Assembly: GCA_044220975.1 (NCBI GenBank)
Contig: JBGAPZ010000009.1
Span: 41,575-105,574 of the forward strand
Reading direction: 5' to 3'
Origin: SZUA-430 sp044220975
GTDB taxonomy: Bacteria; Pseudomonadota; Alphaproteobacteria; Micropepsales; Micropepsaceae
DNA: 64,000 nucleotides
The position numbers were made by a program, and so were the translations under genes. Shown piece after piece: positions 42,310 through 50,202 of the stretch (its first letter is position 1; each line of letters begins with the position of its first letter). Under the pieces are notes generated by a model that was given only the letters and a program-made list of their open reading frames with translations, made no database searches and was not told the origin of the DNA.

Positions 42310-42791
42310 GACACGCCTTGAAGATCAGCCTGTGTAAATCGAGCCTGATAAGACCCGGGACAAACCATGGATGCAAGGACCATCCCATTGATCCCGAGAC
42401 AACCCAGTCCCAAGGCGTATAGATCTCCACGGCAGCGCCTCTCCCAACCATGCTCATCCCAGGCTTTGAATAACTCGACGCGCAAACAACCCATCCACAC
42501 TGCGTACGATGCGCGCGTCCGCTATATATCTGCGCTTTCGCTCACCTTCCCCAAATGTGGATCAACGTGAGGCCTGGGCATGACCTTGGGGACCGAGCGC
42601 ACAGGGGCTATTTGTCCCAATTCTCCACACGCCAATCATCTTCCTACATCCTAATAGATCTCTATAAATAAATTGGTAGTTGGTGTTTTTGAACGTGCTC
42701 CTTGAACTGGAGATCTGGTGGTTTTGAACTTTCGCGACGTGACCGTGATGTTCGCCGATGCGCCCCCTATGCGCACCCGGGTCGACCACGC
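42310..42791. other. Candidate chromosomal replication origin (oriC) between ppsR and hemH
   Basis: A 482-base gap with no credible gene. Three sites resemble the DnaA box TTATCCACA: CCATCCACA at 42491-42499 (2 mismatches), TGTGGATCA at 42556-42564 (reverse orientation, 1 mismatch) and TTCTCCACA at 42621-42629 (1 mismatch). Their starts are spaced exactly 65 bases apart. An AT-rich tract follows at about 42648-42690. Two near-identical 14-base direct repeats (TGGTG then TTTTGAAC) are at 42681 and 42716. Location beside ppsR and about 15 kb from parAB fits the origin in other alphaproteobacteria. hemE, the usual right-hand neighbour, is not here. Confidence 0.6.
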
Positions 42792-43826
42792 ATGAGAGTT
42801 GCGGTTGTGTTATTTAACTTAGGCGGACCATCGTCGCTCGAAGCGGTCGAACCGTTTCTGTTCAATCTGTTCAACGACCCCGCAATCATTCAAATGGCGC
42901 AGCCCATGCGGTGGGCTTTGGCGAAATGGATTGCGCGCCAACGCGGCCCGATCGCACGAGAAATCTACGCGAAAATGGGAGGTGCATCGCCAATCTTAGG
43001 CCAAACCTATAGCCAGGCTTCAGCGCTCAAATCGGCGCTCGCAAACGACGACGGCATCAATTTCGAGACCTTCGTCGCGATGCGTTACACAGCCCCTCGT
43101 GCCTCCGACGTCGTGGAACAAGTGCGCCGTTTCCGTCCGAACCGCGTGGTTCTTCTGCCGCTCTACCCTCAATTCTCGACCACGACGTCACGTTCGTCGC
43201 TGCGCGAGTGGCACAGGCTTGCACGCGACATCAAAGCTCCCGTGGCGACTGTCTGTTGCTACCCGCAAGACCCGGGCTTCATCGCTGCGCAGGCCGACCT
43301 CATCGCCGAAAGCATCGCGGCGCTTGCACCGAACGTGCGGTTCCGCTTGTTGTTCTCCGCGCATGGCCTTCCCGAACGGATCGTAACCGGCGGCGATCCC
43401 TACCAAGCTCAAGTCGAGCAAACGGCGAAAGCGCTGGCCGACAAGCTTGCGCGCCCACAGCTCGACTGGCGCGTCTGCTACCAAAGCCGCGTCGGCTCGC
43501 TGAAATGGATCGGGCCCGCAACTGATGACGAGATCAAGCGGGCAGGGGCCGAAGGGCTTGCGATCGTGATTGCACCGATCGCCTTCGTGTCGGAACATTC
43601 CGAAACGCTGGTCGAACTCGATATCGATTACGCCAAGCTCGCTGCCGAGAGTGGCGTGATGAGCTACACCCGCGTGCCGTCGGTCGGAACCCACCCAAGC
43701 TTCATCGAAGGCCTGGCTAAGATCGTGAAGGAAGCAATGGACCGTGACGGCGTCAGGCCGGCAGGCGGTGCGCGTGTTTGTCCTAAACCGTGCCGGCAAT
43801 GTCCGCTTGAGAGGAAAGCCGCATGA
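42792..43826 (+). CDS. hemH: Ferrochelatase
   Basis: Inserts Fe2+ into protoporphyrin IX, the last haem step. It has 344 residues from ATG at 42792. Family segments are V-L-F-N-L-G-G-P, L-P-L-Y-P-Q-F-S-T-T-T, the catalytic histidine in L-F-S-A-H-G-L-P-E, and the conserved glutamate in F-V-S-E-H-S-E-T-L. The tail has C-P-K-P-C-R-Q-C-P, a cysteine cluster like the [2Fe-2S] ligands described for some alphaproteobacterial and animal ferrochelatases. The ATGA overlap couples it to hemJ. Confidence 0.96.
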   Translation: MRVAVVLFNLGGPSSLEAVEPFLFNLFNDPAIIQMAQPMRWALAKWIARQRGPIAREIYAKMGGASPILGQTYSQASALKSALANDDGINFETFVAMRYTAPRASDVVEQVRRFRPNRVVLLPLYPQFSTTTSRSSLREWHRLARDIKAPVATVCCYPQDPGFIAAQADLIAESIAALAPNVRFRLLFSAHGLPERIVTGGDPYQAQVEQTAKALADKLARPQLDWRVCYQSRVGSLKWIGPATDDEIKRAGAEGLAIVIAPIAFVSEHSETLVELDIDYAKLAAESGVMSYTRVPSVGTHPSFIEGLAKIVKEAMDRDGVRPAGGARVCPKPCRQCPLERKAA

Positions 43827-44266
43827 ACGAAATGCTCATGCCCTACTATTTGTGGCTCAAGGCGTTTCACATCATGGCCGTGATCGCATGGATGGCGGGC
43901 ATGCTCTATCTCCCGCGCCTCTTCGTCTACCACTGCCAAACGACACCGGGCACGGCAGAGTACGACCGGTTCGTCGTGATGGAACGCAAGCTCATGCGCG
44001 TCATCATCAACCCGTCGATGGGCGCGGTATGGATCTTAGGGTTGCTTCTCGCAACCGCGCTTGACGTTTGGAACCAGCCTTGGTTTCAGATGAAGGTCTC
44101 ACTCGTTATCGGCTTGTCGGCCGTGCATGGGGCACTTTCACGCTTTCGGCGCGATTTCGAGCAAGTCAAAAACGCCCGCTCCGAACGCTTCTACAGGATC
44201 ATAAATGAGGTGCCGGCCGTCCTGATGGCCGCCATTGTTATCCTCGTCGTTGTGAAACCCTTCTGA
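43823..44266 (+). CDS. hemJ: Protoporphyrinogen IX oxidase HemJ (UPF0093/CopD-like)
   Basis: A 147-residue inner-membrane protein with four helices that oxidises protoporphyrinogen IX to the ferrochelatase substrate. W-L-K-A-F-H-I-M-A-V-I-A-W-M-A-G holds an invariant histidine, and L-P-R-L-F-V-Y-H and M-E-R-K-L-M are typical of the family. Coupling to hemH by ATGA puts the last two haem steps in one unit. Confidence 0.93.
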   Translation: MNEMLMPYYLWLKAFHIMAVIAWMAGMLYLPRLFVYHCQTTPGTAEYDRFVVMERKLMRVIINPSMGAVWILGLLLATALDVWNQPWFQMKVSLVIGLSAVHGALSRFRRDFEQVKNARSERFYRIINEVPAVLMAAIVILVVVKPF

Positions 44267-44572
44267 CCGCTAAAGCCCGGTTTCACGCCGAAAATTAAAG
44301 TCAGGACATCCCCTTCTCAGCACCTGCGGGGTGGGCTACATAATAGGCCACCTTACGAAAACGTCCGGAAATTGTCCGCCAACGGGGCCATCGCATCGCG
44401 CGCGAGCGCGACGTAACTGACAAGGCCAGCGACGGACCGGCTCTCCAAACACAGCGCCGAGCAGCTTCCGGACGACCAATATCTCCCCTTCGAAGGCATC
44501 GGCTTTTGACACCGCCCGATGACCGATTCTCCCACCACCGCCTTTCTAAATTTCATCAGAGAGTAAGTTCCA
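44267..44572 (+). promoter_or_regulatory. Leader region of rho with a long-range inverted repeat
   Basis: A 306-base gap without a convincing gene. CGTCCGGAA at 44362-44370 and TTCCGGACG at 44466-44474 are exact complements 95 bases apart, so the leader transcript could close into a large loop. The rho gene autoregulates through its leader in several bacteria; whether this pairing contributes is a guess. An AGAG stretch before the rho ATG is the probable ribosome-binding site. Confidence 0.35.
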
Positions 44573-45847
44573 ATGTCGCTTCAAGAAGTGATGAAGCTCC
44601 AAGACCTAAAAAACAAAACGCCTGCCGCGCTTCTCGAGCTCGCTGAAGAGCTGAAGATCGAGAATGCATCCGCGATGCGCAAACAAGACATGATGTTTGC
44701 GATCCTCAAGCAGCTCGCCGAGCAAGAAGTCGAAATCACCGGCTCCGGTGTCGTCGAAGTTCTTCCCGATGGCTTCGGGTTCCTCCGCGCGCCTGAGTCG
44801 AACTATCTGCCGGGCCCCGACGACATCTATGTCAGCCCGACCCAGATTCGCCGCTTCGCACTGCGCACGGGCGATACGGTCGACGGTCCGATCCGCGGGC
44901 CTAAGGACGGCGAACGTTATTTCGCGCTTCTCAAAGTGACCTCGATCAATTTCGAGGACCCGGAGAAGCAGAAGCACAAAGTCCATTTCGACAACTTGAC
45001 GCCGCTCTACCCCGACAAGCGCCTCAAGATGGAAATCGCCGACCCGACGGTCAAGGACCGTTCGGCCCGTGTGATCGACATCGTAGCGCCTTTGGGCAAA
45101 GGCCAGCGCGCGCTGATCGTGTCGCCGCCGCGCACGGGTAAGACCGTACTGCTGCAGAACATTGCGAAATCGGTCGCAGCCAACCATCCCGAATGCTTCC
45201 TGATTGTTCTTCTGATCGACGAGCGTCCGGAAGAAGTCACCGACATGCAACGCACCGTGAAAGGCGAGGTCATCTCCTCAACCTTCGACGAACCGGCGTC
45301 GCGCCACGTCCAAGTCGCCGAAATGGTAATCGAGAAGGCAAAGCGCCTCGTCGAACACAAGCGCGACGTTGTGATCCTGCTCGACTCGATTACGCGCCTC
45401 GGCCGTGCCTACAACACCGTTGTCCCGTCATCGGGCAAGGTGTTGACCGGCGGTGTCGACGCGAACGCATTGCAGCGTCCAAAGCGCTTCTTCGGTGCCG
45501 CGCGCAACATCGAAGAAGGCGGTTCGCTAACCATCATAGCGACCGGCTTGATCGACACCGGCAGCCGCATGGACGAAGTTATTTTCGAAGAGTTCAAGGG
45601 CACCGGTAACTCGGAAATCGTTCTCGACCGTAAGGTCGCAGACAAGCGCGTCTTCCCGGCGATGGACATCTTGAAGTCCGGCACCCGCAAGGAAGAGCTG
45701 CTGACGGAAAAGGCTACGTTGCAGAAGATGTACGTGCTGCGCCGTATTCTGAACCCGATGGGCGCGACTGATGCGATCGAATTCCTGCTCGACAAGCTGA
45801 AGAGCACGAAGCAAAATTCGGACTTCTTCGACGCAATGAACACCTAA
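44573..45847 (+). CDS. rho: Transcription termination factor Rho
   Basis: Hexameric RNA-dependent ATPase, 424 residues. The N-terminal helical part (L-K-N-K-T-P-A-A-L-L-E-L-A-E) leads to the RNA-binding cold-shock-like domain, with G-F-G-F-L-R and D-I-Y-V-S-P-T-Q-I-R-R-F. The motor has Walker A in P-P-R-T-G-K-T-V-L-L, V-L-L-I-D-E-R-P-E-E-V-T, and the Q/R loops S-I-T-R-L-G-R-A-Y-N-T. It is of standard length with no insertion domain. A terminator follows. Confidence 0.97.
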   Translation: MSLQEVMKLQDLKNKTPAALLELAEELKIENASAMRKQDMMFAILKQLAEQEVEITGSGVVEVLPDGFGFLRAPESNYLPGPDDIYVSPTQIRRFALRTGDTVDGPIRGPKDGERYFALLKVTSINFEDPEKQKHKVHFDNLTPLYPDKRLKMEIADPTVKDRSARVIDIVAPLGKGQRALIVSPPRTGKTVLLQNIAKSVAANHPECFLIVLLIDERPEEVTDMQRTVKGEVISSTFDEPASRHVQVAEMVIEKAKRLVEHKRDVVILLDSITRLGRAYNTVVPSSGKVLTGGVDANALQRPKRFFGAARNIEEGGSLTIIATGLIDTGSRMDEVIFEEFKGTGNSEIVLDRKVADKRVFPAMDILKSGTRKEELLTEKATLQKMYVLRRILNPMGATDAIEFLLDKLKSTKQNSDFFDAMNT

Positions 45848-45854
45848 AAAGCTC

Positions 45855-45885
45855 AAAAGGCCTGGACCTACCGTCCGGGCCTTTT
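45855..45885 (+). terminator. Rho-independent terminator after rho
   Basis: AAAAGGCC (45855-45862) pairs with GGCCTTTT (45878-45885). The stem continues with a T-G wobble and GGAC/GTCC around a 5-base loop. It lies just after the rho stop codon. Confidence 0.85.
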
Positions 45886-45935
45886 CTCCGTTAGGCTTAG
45901 AGCTTGGGAAAGGGCTAAAGCCAACTGGGAACCCC

Positions 45936-46790
45936 ATGCGCGCGCATTCATTTCTCGCTGCTGTCGTCTCGCTGATCCTTCCAATCGCAGCCCACGCTGA
46001 AGGCATCTCGCAAGAGCGCCAATCCTATCTCGAAGGCGTGTGGAGCGGCGTTCCGACCGAGGTCAGCGCAAACAAGCTATGCTCGACGACGGAGCCGCCG
46101 GCCGAGGCCACGACGCTCGCGATCGAGTTCATGCGCTCGGGCGGTGTGGCGTTCGTCGATGACGGCACCGAAGCTGCGGGCCGCGGACCGATCGTTTCGG
46201 CCAGTGAGACGAATGGCGTCGTCTCGCTCACGATTGGCAACGAGGCCTGGCGCTTCCGCCCCGAAACGAAGGACGTCATGTACCGCGTGCGCTCGTCCGC
46301 TTCGCTCGGCGGCGATGTCGACACGATGGTGTTCAAGCGTTGCAAACCCGCCGCCGACCGCGCGGCGATTGCGTTGGACGACGGTGCGCTCAAATTCCTC
46401 GCGGCCGACCTCCCCGGCGACGAAGCGTTCTTCATCGATGAGCGCCACGCCGCCAAGACAGGCGATCGTTGTGCGGTGCAAGAAACGCAGTACTTGTTCT
46501 TCGTCCTGATTGGACCCGCCGAGTTTCGCCTCAGCCGCTGGAACAGTTTTGCAATTGCCGACAAGCTCGCCGTAAAGACCCCGGTAAAACTGCCGCTCGA
46601 TTCCGTGTCCGATTGGCGCATCGAAAACGCGCGTGCCGACGGCAAGAAATTCGTCATCCGCATGCACGACTACGACAACGCGAAAGCGGCGCCCGAAACG
46701 ATTCATGTCGAGACAAAGCCCGACGGCATTGCCATACCCGAATGGCACCGCACGTACGTCCGCTGCAAAGGCTTCCAGTCCCGCAGCTGA
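45936..46790 (+). CDS. Exported protein of unknown function
   Basis: A 284-residue protein with a signal peptide (1-21, A-H-A). The mature protein seems to consist of two similar-sized beta-rich parts: one around L-E-G-V-W-S-G-V-P-T-E (about 31-140) and one from about 150 with paired cysteines in D-R-C-A-V and Y-V-R-C-K-G. The first part ends F-K-R-C-K, so disulfides are likely. No family was recognised. It is 22 bases upstream of the PQQ-type dehydrogenase gene and probably cotranscribed with it. Confidence 0.65.
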   Translation: MRAHSFLAAVVSLILPIAAHAEGISQERQSYLEGVWSGVPTEVSANKLCSTTEPPAEATTLAIEFMRSGGVAFVDDGTEAAGRGPIVSASETNGVVSLTIGNEAWRFRPETKDVMYRVRSSASLGGDVDTMVFKRCKPAADRAAIALDDGALKFLAADLPGDEAFFIDERHAAKTGDRCAVQETQYLFFVLIGPAEFRLSRWNSFAIADKLAVKTPVKLPLDSVSDWRIENARADGKKFVIRMHDYDNAKAAPETIHVETKPDGIAIPEWHRTYVRCKGFQSRS

Positions 46791-46812
46791 ACCCATCCAA
46801 GTGGAGTTAGCG

Positions 46813-47937
46813 ATGTCACATCTCCACACGACACTCGTGGCCCTTTCCGCATTGAGCTTGACGATTGCCTGCGCCCAGAGCGATCCGGCCGCGCCGCGCA
46901 CAGTGCAAACGAGCGCCGGCGCTCTCGCCGTCGAGGAAGTTGCCACTGGCCTCGACCATCCATGGGGCTTGGCCTTCTTGCCCGATGGCCAGCTGCTGGT
47001 GACAGAGCGCGCGGGGCGGCTTCGCATTCTTGGCACGGACAAGAAATTGTCGGCGCCGCTTACAGGCGTGCCGGCGGTGCAAGCAACCGGGCAGGGCGGT
47101 CTGCTCGATGTCGCGCTCGACCCCGCGTTCAAAACGAACAAGACGATTTACCTCTCTTTCGCCGAACCGGGCGAAGGCGGCACCTCTACGGCACTCGCAC
47201 GCGCAACGCTCGGCCAGGGCAAGCTTGAGAACGTGAAGTTGATCTTCCGCCAACTACCGAAGGTCACCGGCAACGGCCATTTTGGCGGACGCATCGCCAT
47301 CGCGCGCGAGGGCCATCTGTTCCTGACTACCGGCGAGCGGCAGAAGTTCGAACCCGCGCAAGATCTGAAAAGCCATCTCGGCAAAGTCATCCGGATCAAC
47401 CGTGACGGCACCGTCCCGCCGGACAACCCCTTCGTCGGCCGCGCTGACGCGAAGCCCGAGATTTGGTCCTACGGCCATCGTAACGTTCAAGGTGCCGCGA
47501 TAGACCCTGTCACCGGCGCACTTTGGACGATCGAGTTCGGTCCCGCCGGTGGCGACGAATTGAACCGGCCTGAAGCGGGCAAGAACTACGGCTGGCCGCT
47601 TGTAAGCTGGGGCAACCACTATGACGGCCGCCCAATCGCCAAACCGTCAACCCGCCCGGACCTCACCGACGCGGTCAAATATTGGAACCCCTCGATCAAC
47701 CCCTCCGGTATGATTTTCTACACCGGTGCGATGTTCCCGACCTGGAAAAACAATTTGCTGATCGCAGGTTTAGGACCCCTCGGCATCGTCCGGTTGACGA
47801 TTGAAAGCGGCAAGGTCACGGGCGAAGAGCGCATCGAACTCGGCGACCGCATCCGTGACGTGGACCAAGCGCCAGACGGTTCGATCTACGTCACAACCGA
47901 TGAAGGTGACGGGCGCATCTGGCGCCTTCACAAGTAG
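46813..47937 (+). CDS. PQQ-dependent sugar dehydrogenase (soluble aldose dehydrogenase family)
   Basis: A 374-residue periplasmic six-bladed propeller. It has a lipoprotein-like signal (L-T-I-A-C at about 19). Diagnostic segments are L-D-H-P-W-G-L-A-F-L-P-D-G, Q-G-G-L-L-D-V-A-L-D-P-x-F, and N-G-H-F-G-G-R-I, the last with the putative general-base histidine. W-S-Y-G-H-R-N-V-Q-G and G-P-x-G-G-D-E-L-N follow in order. The family oxidises aldoses with PQQ, resembling E. coli YliI. No PQQ biosynthesis gene is in the window. ATG at 46813 lies behind GGAG. Confidence 0.88.
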   Translation: MSHLHTTLVALSALSLTIACAQSDPAAPRTVQTSAGALAVEEVATGLDHPWGLAFLPDGQLLVTERAGRLRILGTDKKLSAPLTGVPAVQATGQGGLLDVALDPAFKTNKTIYLSFAEPGEGGTSTALARATLGQGKLENVKLIFRQLPKVTGNGHFGGRIAIAREGHLFLTTGERQKFEPAQDLKSHLGKVIRINRDGTVPPDNPFVGRADAKPEIWSYGHRNVQGAAIDPVTGALWTIEFGPAGGDELNRPEAGKNYGWPLVSWGNHYDGRPIAKPSTRPDLTDAVKYWNPSINPSGMIFYTGAMFPTWKNNLLIAGLGPLGIVRLTIESGKVTGEERIELGDRIRDVDQAPDGSIYVTTDEGDGRIWRLHK

Positions 47938-47938
47938 C

Positions 47939-48742
47939 TCAGCGCGCGGTCATCCCGCCGTCGACGACGACCTCGGACCCCGTCATGAACGAAGCGTCGT
48001 CCGACGCCAAAAACACGACCGCGCTCGCAATGTCGGCCGGCACGCCCAGCCGCCCAAGCGGATGCAGCGCAATCGCATTGGCGCGCACTTCGTTGGCGCC
48101 ACCGCCGCCCACCGCCACCAGATCGTCGAGCACCTGTTGCCCCATTTTCGTTTCAATGACGCCGGGATGGATCGAATTCACGCGGATCTTCAACCCCAAC
48201 TGCGCGCATTCAAGTGCCGCCCCTTTTGTCATCAATCGGACCGCACCCTTCGACGCATTGTAGGGCACCGCAAACGCAGCGCCGGTGAGCCCCGCGACCG
48301 ACGACACGTTTATGATCGATCCGCCCCCGGCCCATTGCCCGCCACGTTTACCAATCGCGCCCATCGCTGTTTTCATGCCGAGGAACACGCTCTCGACGTT
48401 GATCGCCTGCATGTTGCGAAACTCTTCGATGGTCGTCATCGCCATGGGCTTCAAGAAAAAGATGCCCGCGTTGTTGAGCAGAATATCGAGCCCGCCGAAC
48501 CGCCGCTCGGCCTCGGCTACGACGGCCTGCCACTGAACCTCGTCGCGGACGTCGTGATGCATATAGCCCGAGCGCGCACCCTTGGATGCAATGGTAGCAG
48601 CCGTCGCCTCGCCGTCTGCGTCGAGCACGTCGGTGATGAGGACCGCGGCACCCTCCGCAGCGAGGGCCGCAGCCGACGAAGCCCCAAGCCCGCGCGCTCC
48701 GCCGGTCACCAGTGCGACGCGTCCTTGAAGTTTCCCGGCCAT
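47939..48742 (-). CDS. SDR family oxidoreductase
   Basis: A 267-residue classical short-chain dehydrogenase. The motif T-G-G-A-R-G-L-G is for NAD(P) binding, then N-N-A-G and the catalytic triad: serine in I-N-V-S-S-V-A-G, tyrosine and lysine in Y-N-A-S-K. The tail H-P-G-V-I-E-T and F-M-T-G-S-E-V-V-V-D-G-G complete the family pattern. D-V-L-D-A-D after strand 2 suggests NAD+. The start at 48742 follows GGAGG; the substrate is unknown. Confidence 0.9.
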   Translation of the reverse strand: MAGKLQGRVALVTGGARGLGASSAAALAAEGAAVLITDVLDADGEATAATIASKGARSGYMHHDVRDEVQWQAVVAEAERRFGGLDILLNNAGIFFLKPMAMTTIEEFRNMQAINVESVFLGMKTAMGAIGKRGGQWAGGGSIINVSSVAGLTGAAFAVPYNASKGAVRLMTKGAALECAQLGLKIRVNSIHPGVIETKMGQQVLDDLVAVGGGGANEVRANAIALHPLGRLGVPADIASAVVFLASDDASFMTGSEVVVDGGMTAR

Positions 48743-48868
48743 ATTTCGATCCTCCACGTGTTTTACGAGTGTGCGCGCCTTTTCCGCGGCGCGTCAAACA
48801 ACGCGATTTGACGCCACCCGAAAGTCAGGTCACGCTCAATCCAATGTGAAATTTGGAGACCTACGGCA

Positions 48869-49471
48869 ATGGACGGAAAATCGCACGACCAAGCGAAGTA
48901 CCACGCCATGATCGACAGCACCGCCGAGGACTGGGCGATTATCGTAAAGGCCGCGGCGCCGTTTCAAAAAGATTTGCCGAACCGCATTATCGCTCACTTG
49001 AATCTTCTCAAAGGCGACTGCGGCGGCTACGCGGTCGACCGCCTTGAACACTCTTTGCAAACCGCAACCCGCGCACACCAAGCAGGGCGGGACGAAGAGT
49101 ACGTTGTCTGTGCGCTCGTACACGATATTGGCGACACGTTAGGCCCAGCCAATCACGCCGACATCGCCGCCGCGATGGTGAAGCCATACGTGTCGGAGCA
49201 AAATCACTGGATCGTCGAGAAGCACGCGATGTTCCAGGGCTATTACTTCTTCCATCACTTAGGTCTCGATCGCGACATGCGCGACCAGTTCCGCGGCCAC
49301 CCAAACTTCGAACCCTGCGCGCAGTTCTGTCATCTCTACGATCAGAACTCGTTCGACCCAGCCTTCAAGTCGATGCCGCTCGACGCCTTCGTGCCGATGA
49401 TCAACCGCGTCTTCGCACGCCCGAAGAACTCGATCTATCTCCGCAAGGACAAAGCCGCCGCCGCCGAATAG
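48869..49471 (+). CDS. HD-domain protein (PhnZ/MIOX-like)
   Basis: A 200-residue HD-fold protein. Metal residues appear in L-E-H-S-L-Q-T-A-T-R-A-H, L-V-H-D-I-G-D, and the later E-K-H-A-M-F-Q-G-Y-Y-F-F-H-H. The spacing and Q-T-A motif recall the diiron oxygenase branch (inositol oxygenase and PhnZ) more than the phosphohydrolase branch. No phosphonate gene is nearby, so the reaction is left open. Confidence 0.78.
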   Translation: MDGKSHDQAKYHAMIDSTAEDWAIIVKAAAPFQKDLPNRIIAHLNLLKGDCGGYAVDRLEHSLQTATRAHQAGRDEEYVVCALVHDIGDTLGPANHADIAAAMVKPYVSEQNHWIVEKHAMFQGYYFFHHLGLDRDMRDQFRGHPNFEPCAQFCHLYDQNSFDPAFKSMPLDAFVPMINRVFARPKNSIYLRKDKAAAAE

Positions 49472-49490
49472 CGACGCAGCAGCTCGGCAG

Positions 49491-49637
49491 TTAACTTGTG
49501 ATGTTGAGGCTGACGGTGCTGAGGGCCAGTACCAGCAGCACGGCAAGCCGAAGCGCGTGGTGTCCGAAGGACATCAACGGGAGCTTGGGATAGGTGGCAA
49601 GCGTCGCGTACGCCAATCCTATCGTTGCGGGTGTCAT
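49491..49637 (-). CDS. Possible small membrane protein (48 residues)
   Basis: ATG at 49635-49637 lies six bases after GGAGAG. The product has a single hydrophobic helix (about 28-44, L-R-L-A-V-L-L-V-L-A-L-S-T-V). It is divergent from the MarR gene and might share its operator region. The size alone makes the call uncertain. Confidence 0.4.
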   Translation of the reverse strand: MTPATIGLAYATLATYPKLPLMSFGHHALRLAVLLVLALSTVSLNITS

Positions 49638-49701
49638 GTCGTCTCTCCACTCAAAAAGCAGGGGCGGTGCTGTCACCGCGAGCCAGTTCCTGATACCGTC
49701 A

Positions 49702-49722
49702 GTCTATATGTCTAAATAGACA
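49702..49722. promoter_or_regulatory. Operator-like palindromes before the MarR gene
   Basis: TGTCTA-AA-TAGACA (49709-49722) is a perfect 14-base palindrome, of the kind bound by MarR dimers. An overlapping inverted repeat GTCTAT-N8-ATAGAC covers 49702-49721. It ends 12 bases before the ATG of the regulator gene, fitting autorepression. Confidence 0.65.
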
Positions 49723-49734
49723 GAGAGCCTGACG

Positions 49735-50202
49735 ATGGGAAGTGACGGCCGACACAACGGACAGCCGAACCGGCAGACCTTCGGCTCACTTTTTCGAGAG
49801 CCCTATCAGACCTATCTGCAGTGGCTCTACGGCCGCCTGAAGGAAGAGGGCTTCCCGGATATACGCGCGGCGCATAGCACTGTGGTTAGGCGCATGTCCG
49901 CTGAAGGTATCCGCGTCACCGACCTCGCCGACCGCGCCGGCATGACGAAGCAGAGCATGGCCTACCTCGTCGAAGATCTGATCGGCTTGGGTTACGTGAC
50001 CACCGCGCCCGACCCGACCGACGGTCGGGCGAAGCTCGTCGTGCCGACAGCGAAGGGTGAAAGCCTACTCGCCGCGTCCCGTAGGTTGGGTGATCTCTAC
50101 GAACGGCACGTCGCCAAACTTCTGGGCGCCAACGACGCGAAGAAGCTGCGCACCTTGCTCGAAGAGTTGAATCACAAGCTGGCGGGAAGTCCCTCGCCCT
50201 AG
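49735..50202 (+). CDS. MarR family transcriptional regulator
   Basis: A 155-residue winged-helix protein. The recognition region is V-T-D-L-A-D-R-A-G-M-T-K-Q-S-M-A-Y-L-V-E-D-L, and the wing reads D-P-T-D-G-R-A-K-L-V-V-P-T-A-K-G. It probably controls itself and the divergent small gene through the palindrome upstream. Its end overlaps the convergent quinone oxidoreductase gene by four bases, so that gene is not in its operon, though it is a plausible regulatory target. Confidence 0.9.
   Translation: MGSDGRHNGQPNRQTFGSLFREPYQTYLQWLYGRLKEEGFPDIRAAHSTVVRRMSAEGIRVTDLADRAGMTKQSMAYLVEDLIGLGYVTTAPDPTDGRAKLVVPTAKGESLLAASRRLGDLYERHVAKLLGANDAKKLRTLLEELNHKLAGSPSP

Noticed and set aside
42367..42570. Short frame inside the putative origin
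   Set aside because: No ribosome-binding site, composition not protein-like, crosses the DnaA-box-like sites.
42310..42791. CtrA binding sites (TTAA-N7-TTAA) in the candidate origin
   Set aside because: No such pair was found, so control by CtrA as in Caulobacter is not supported.
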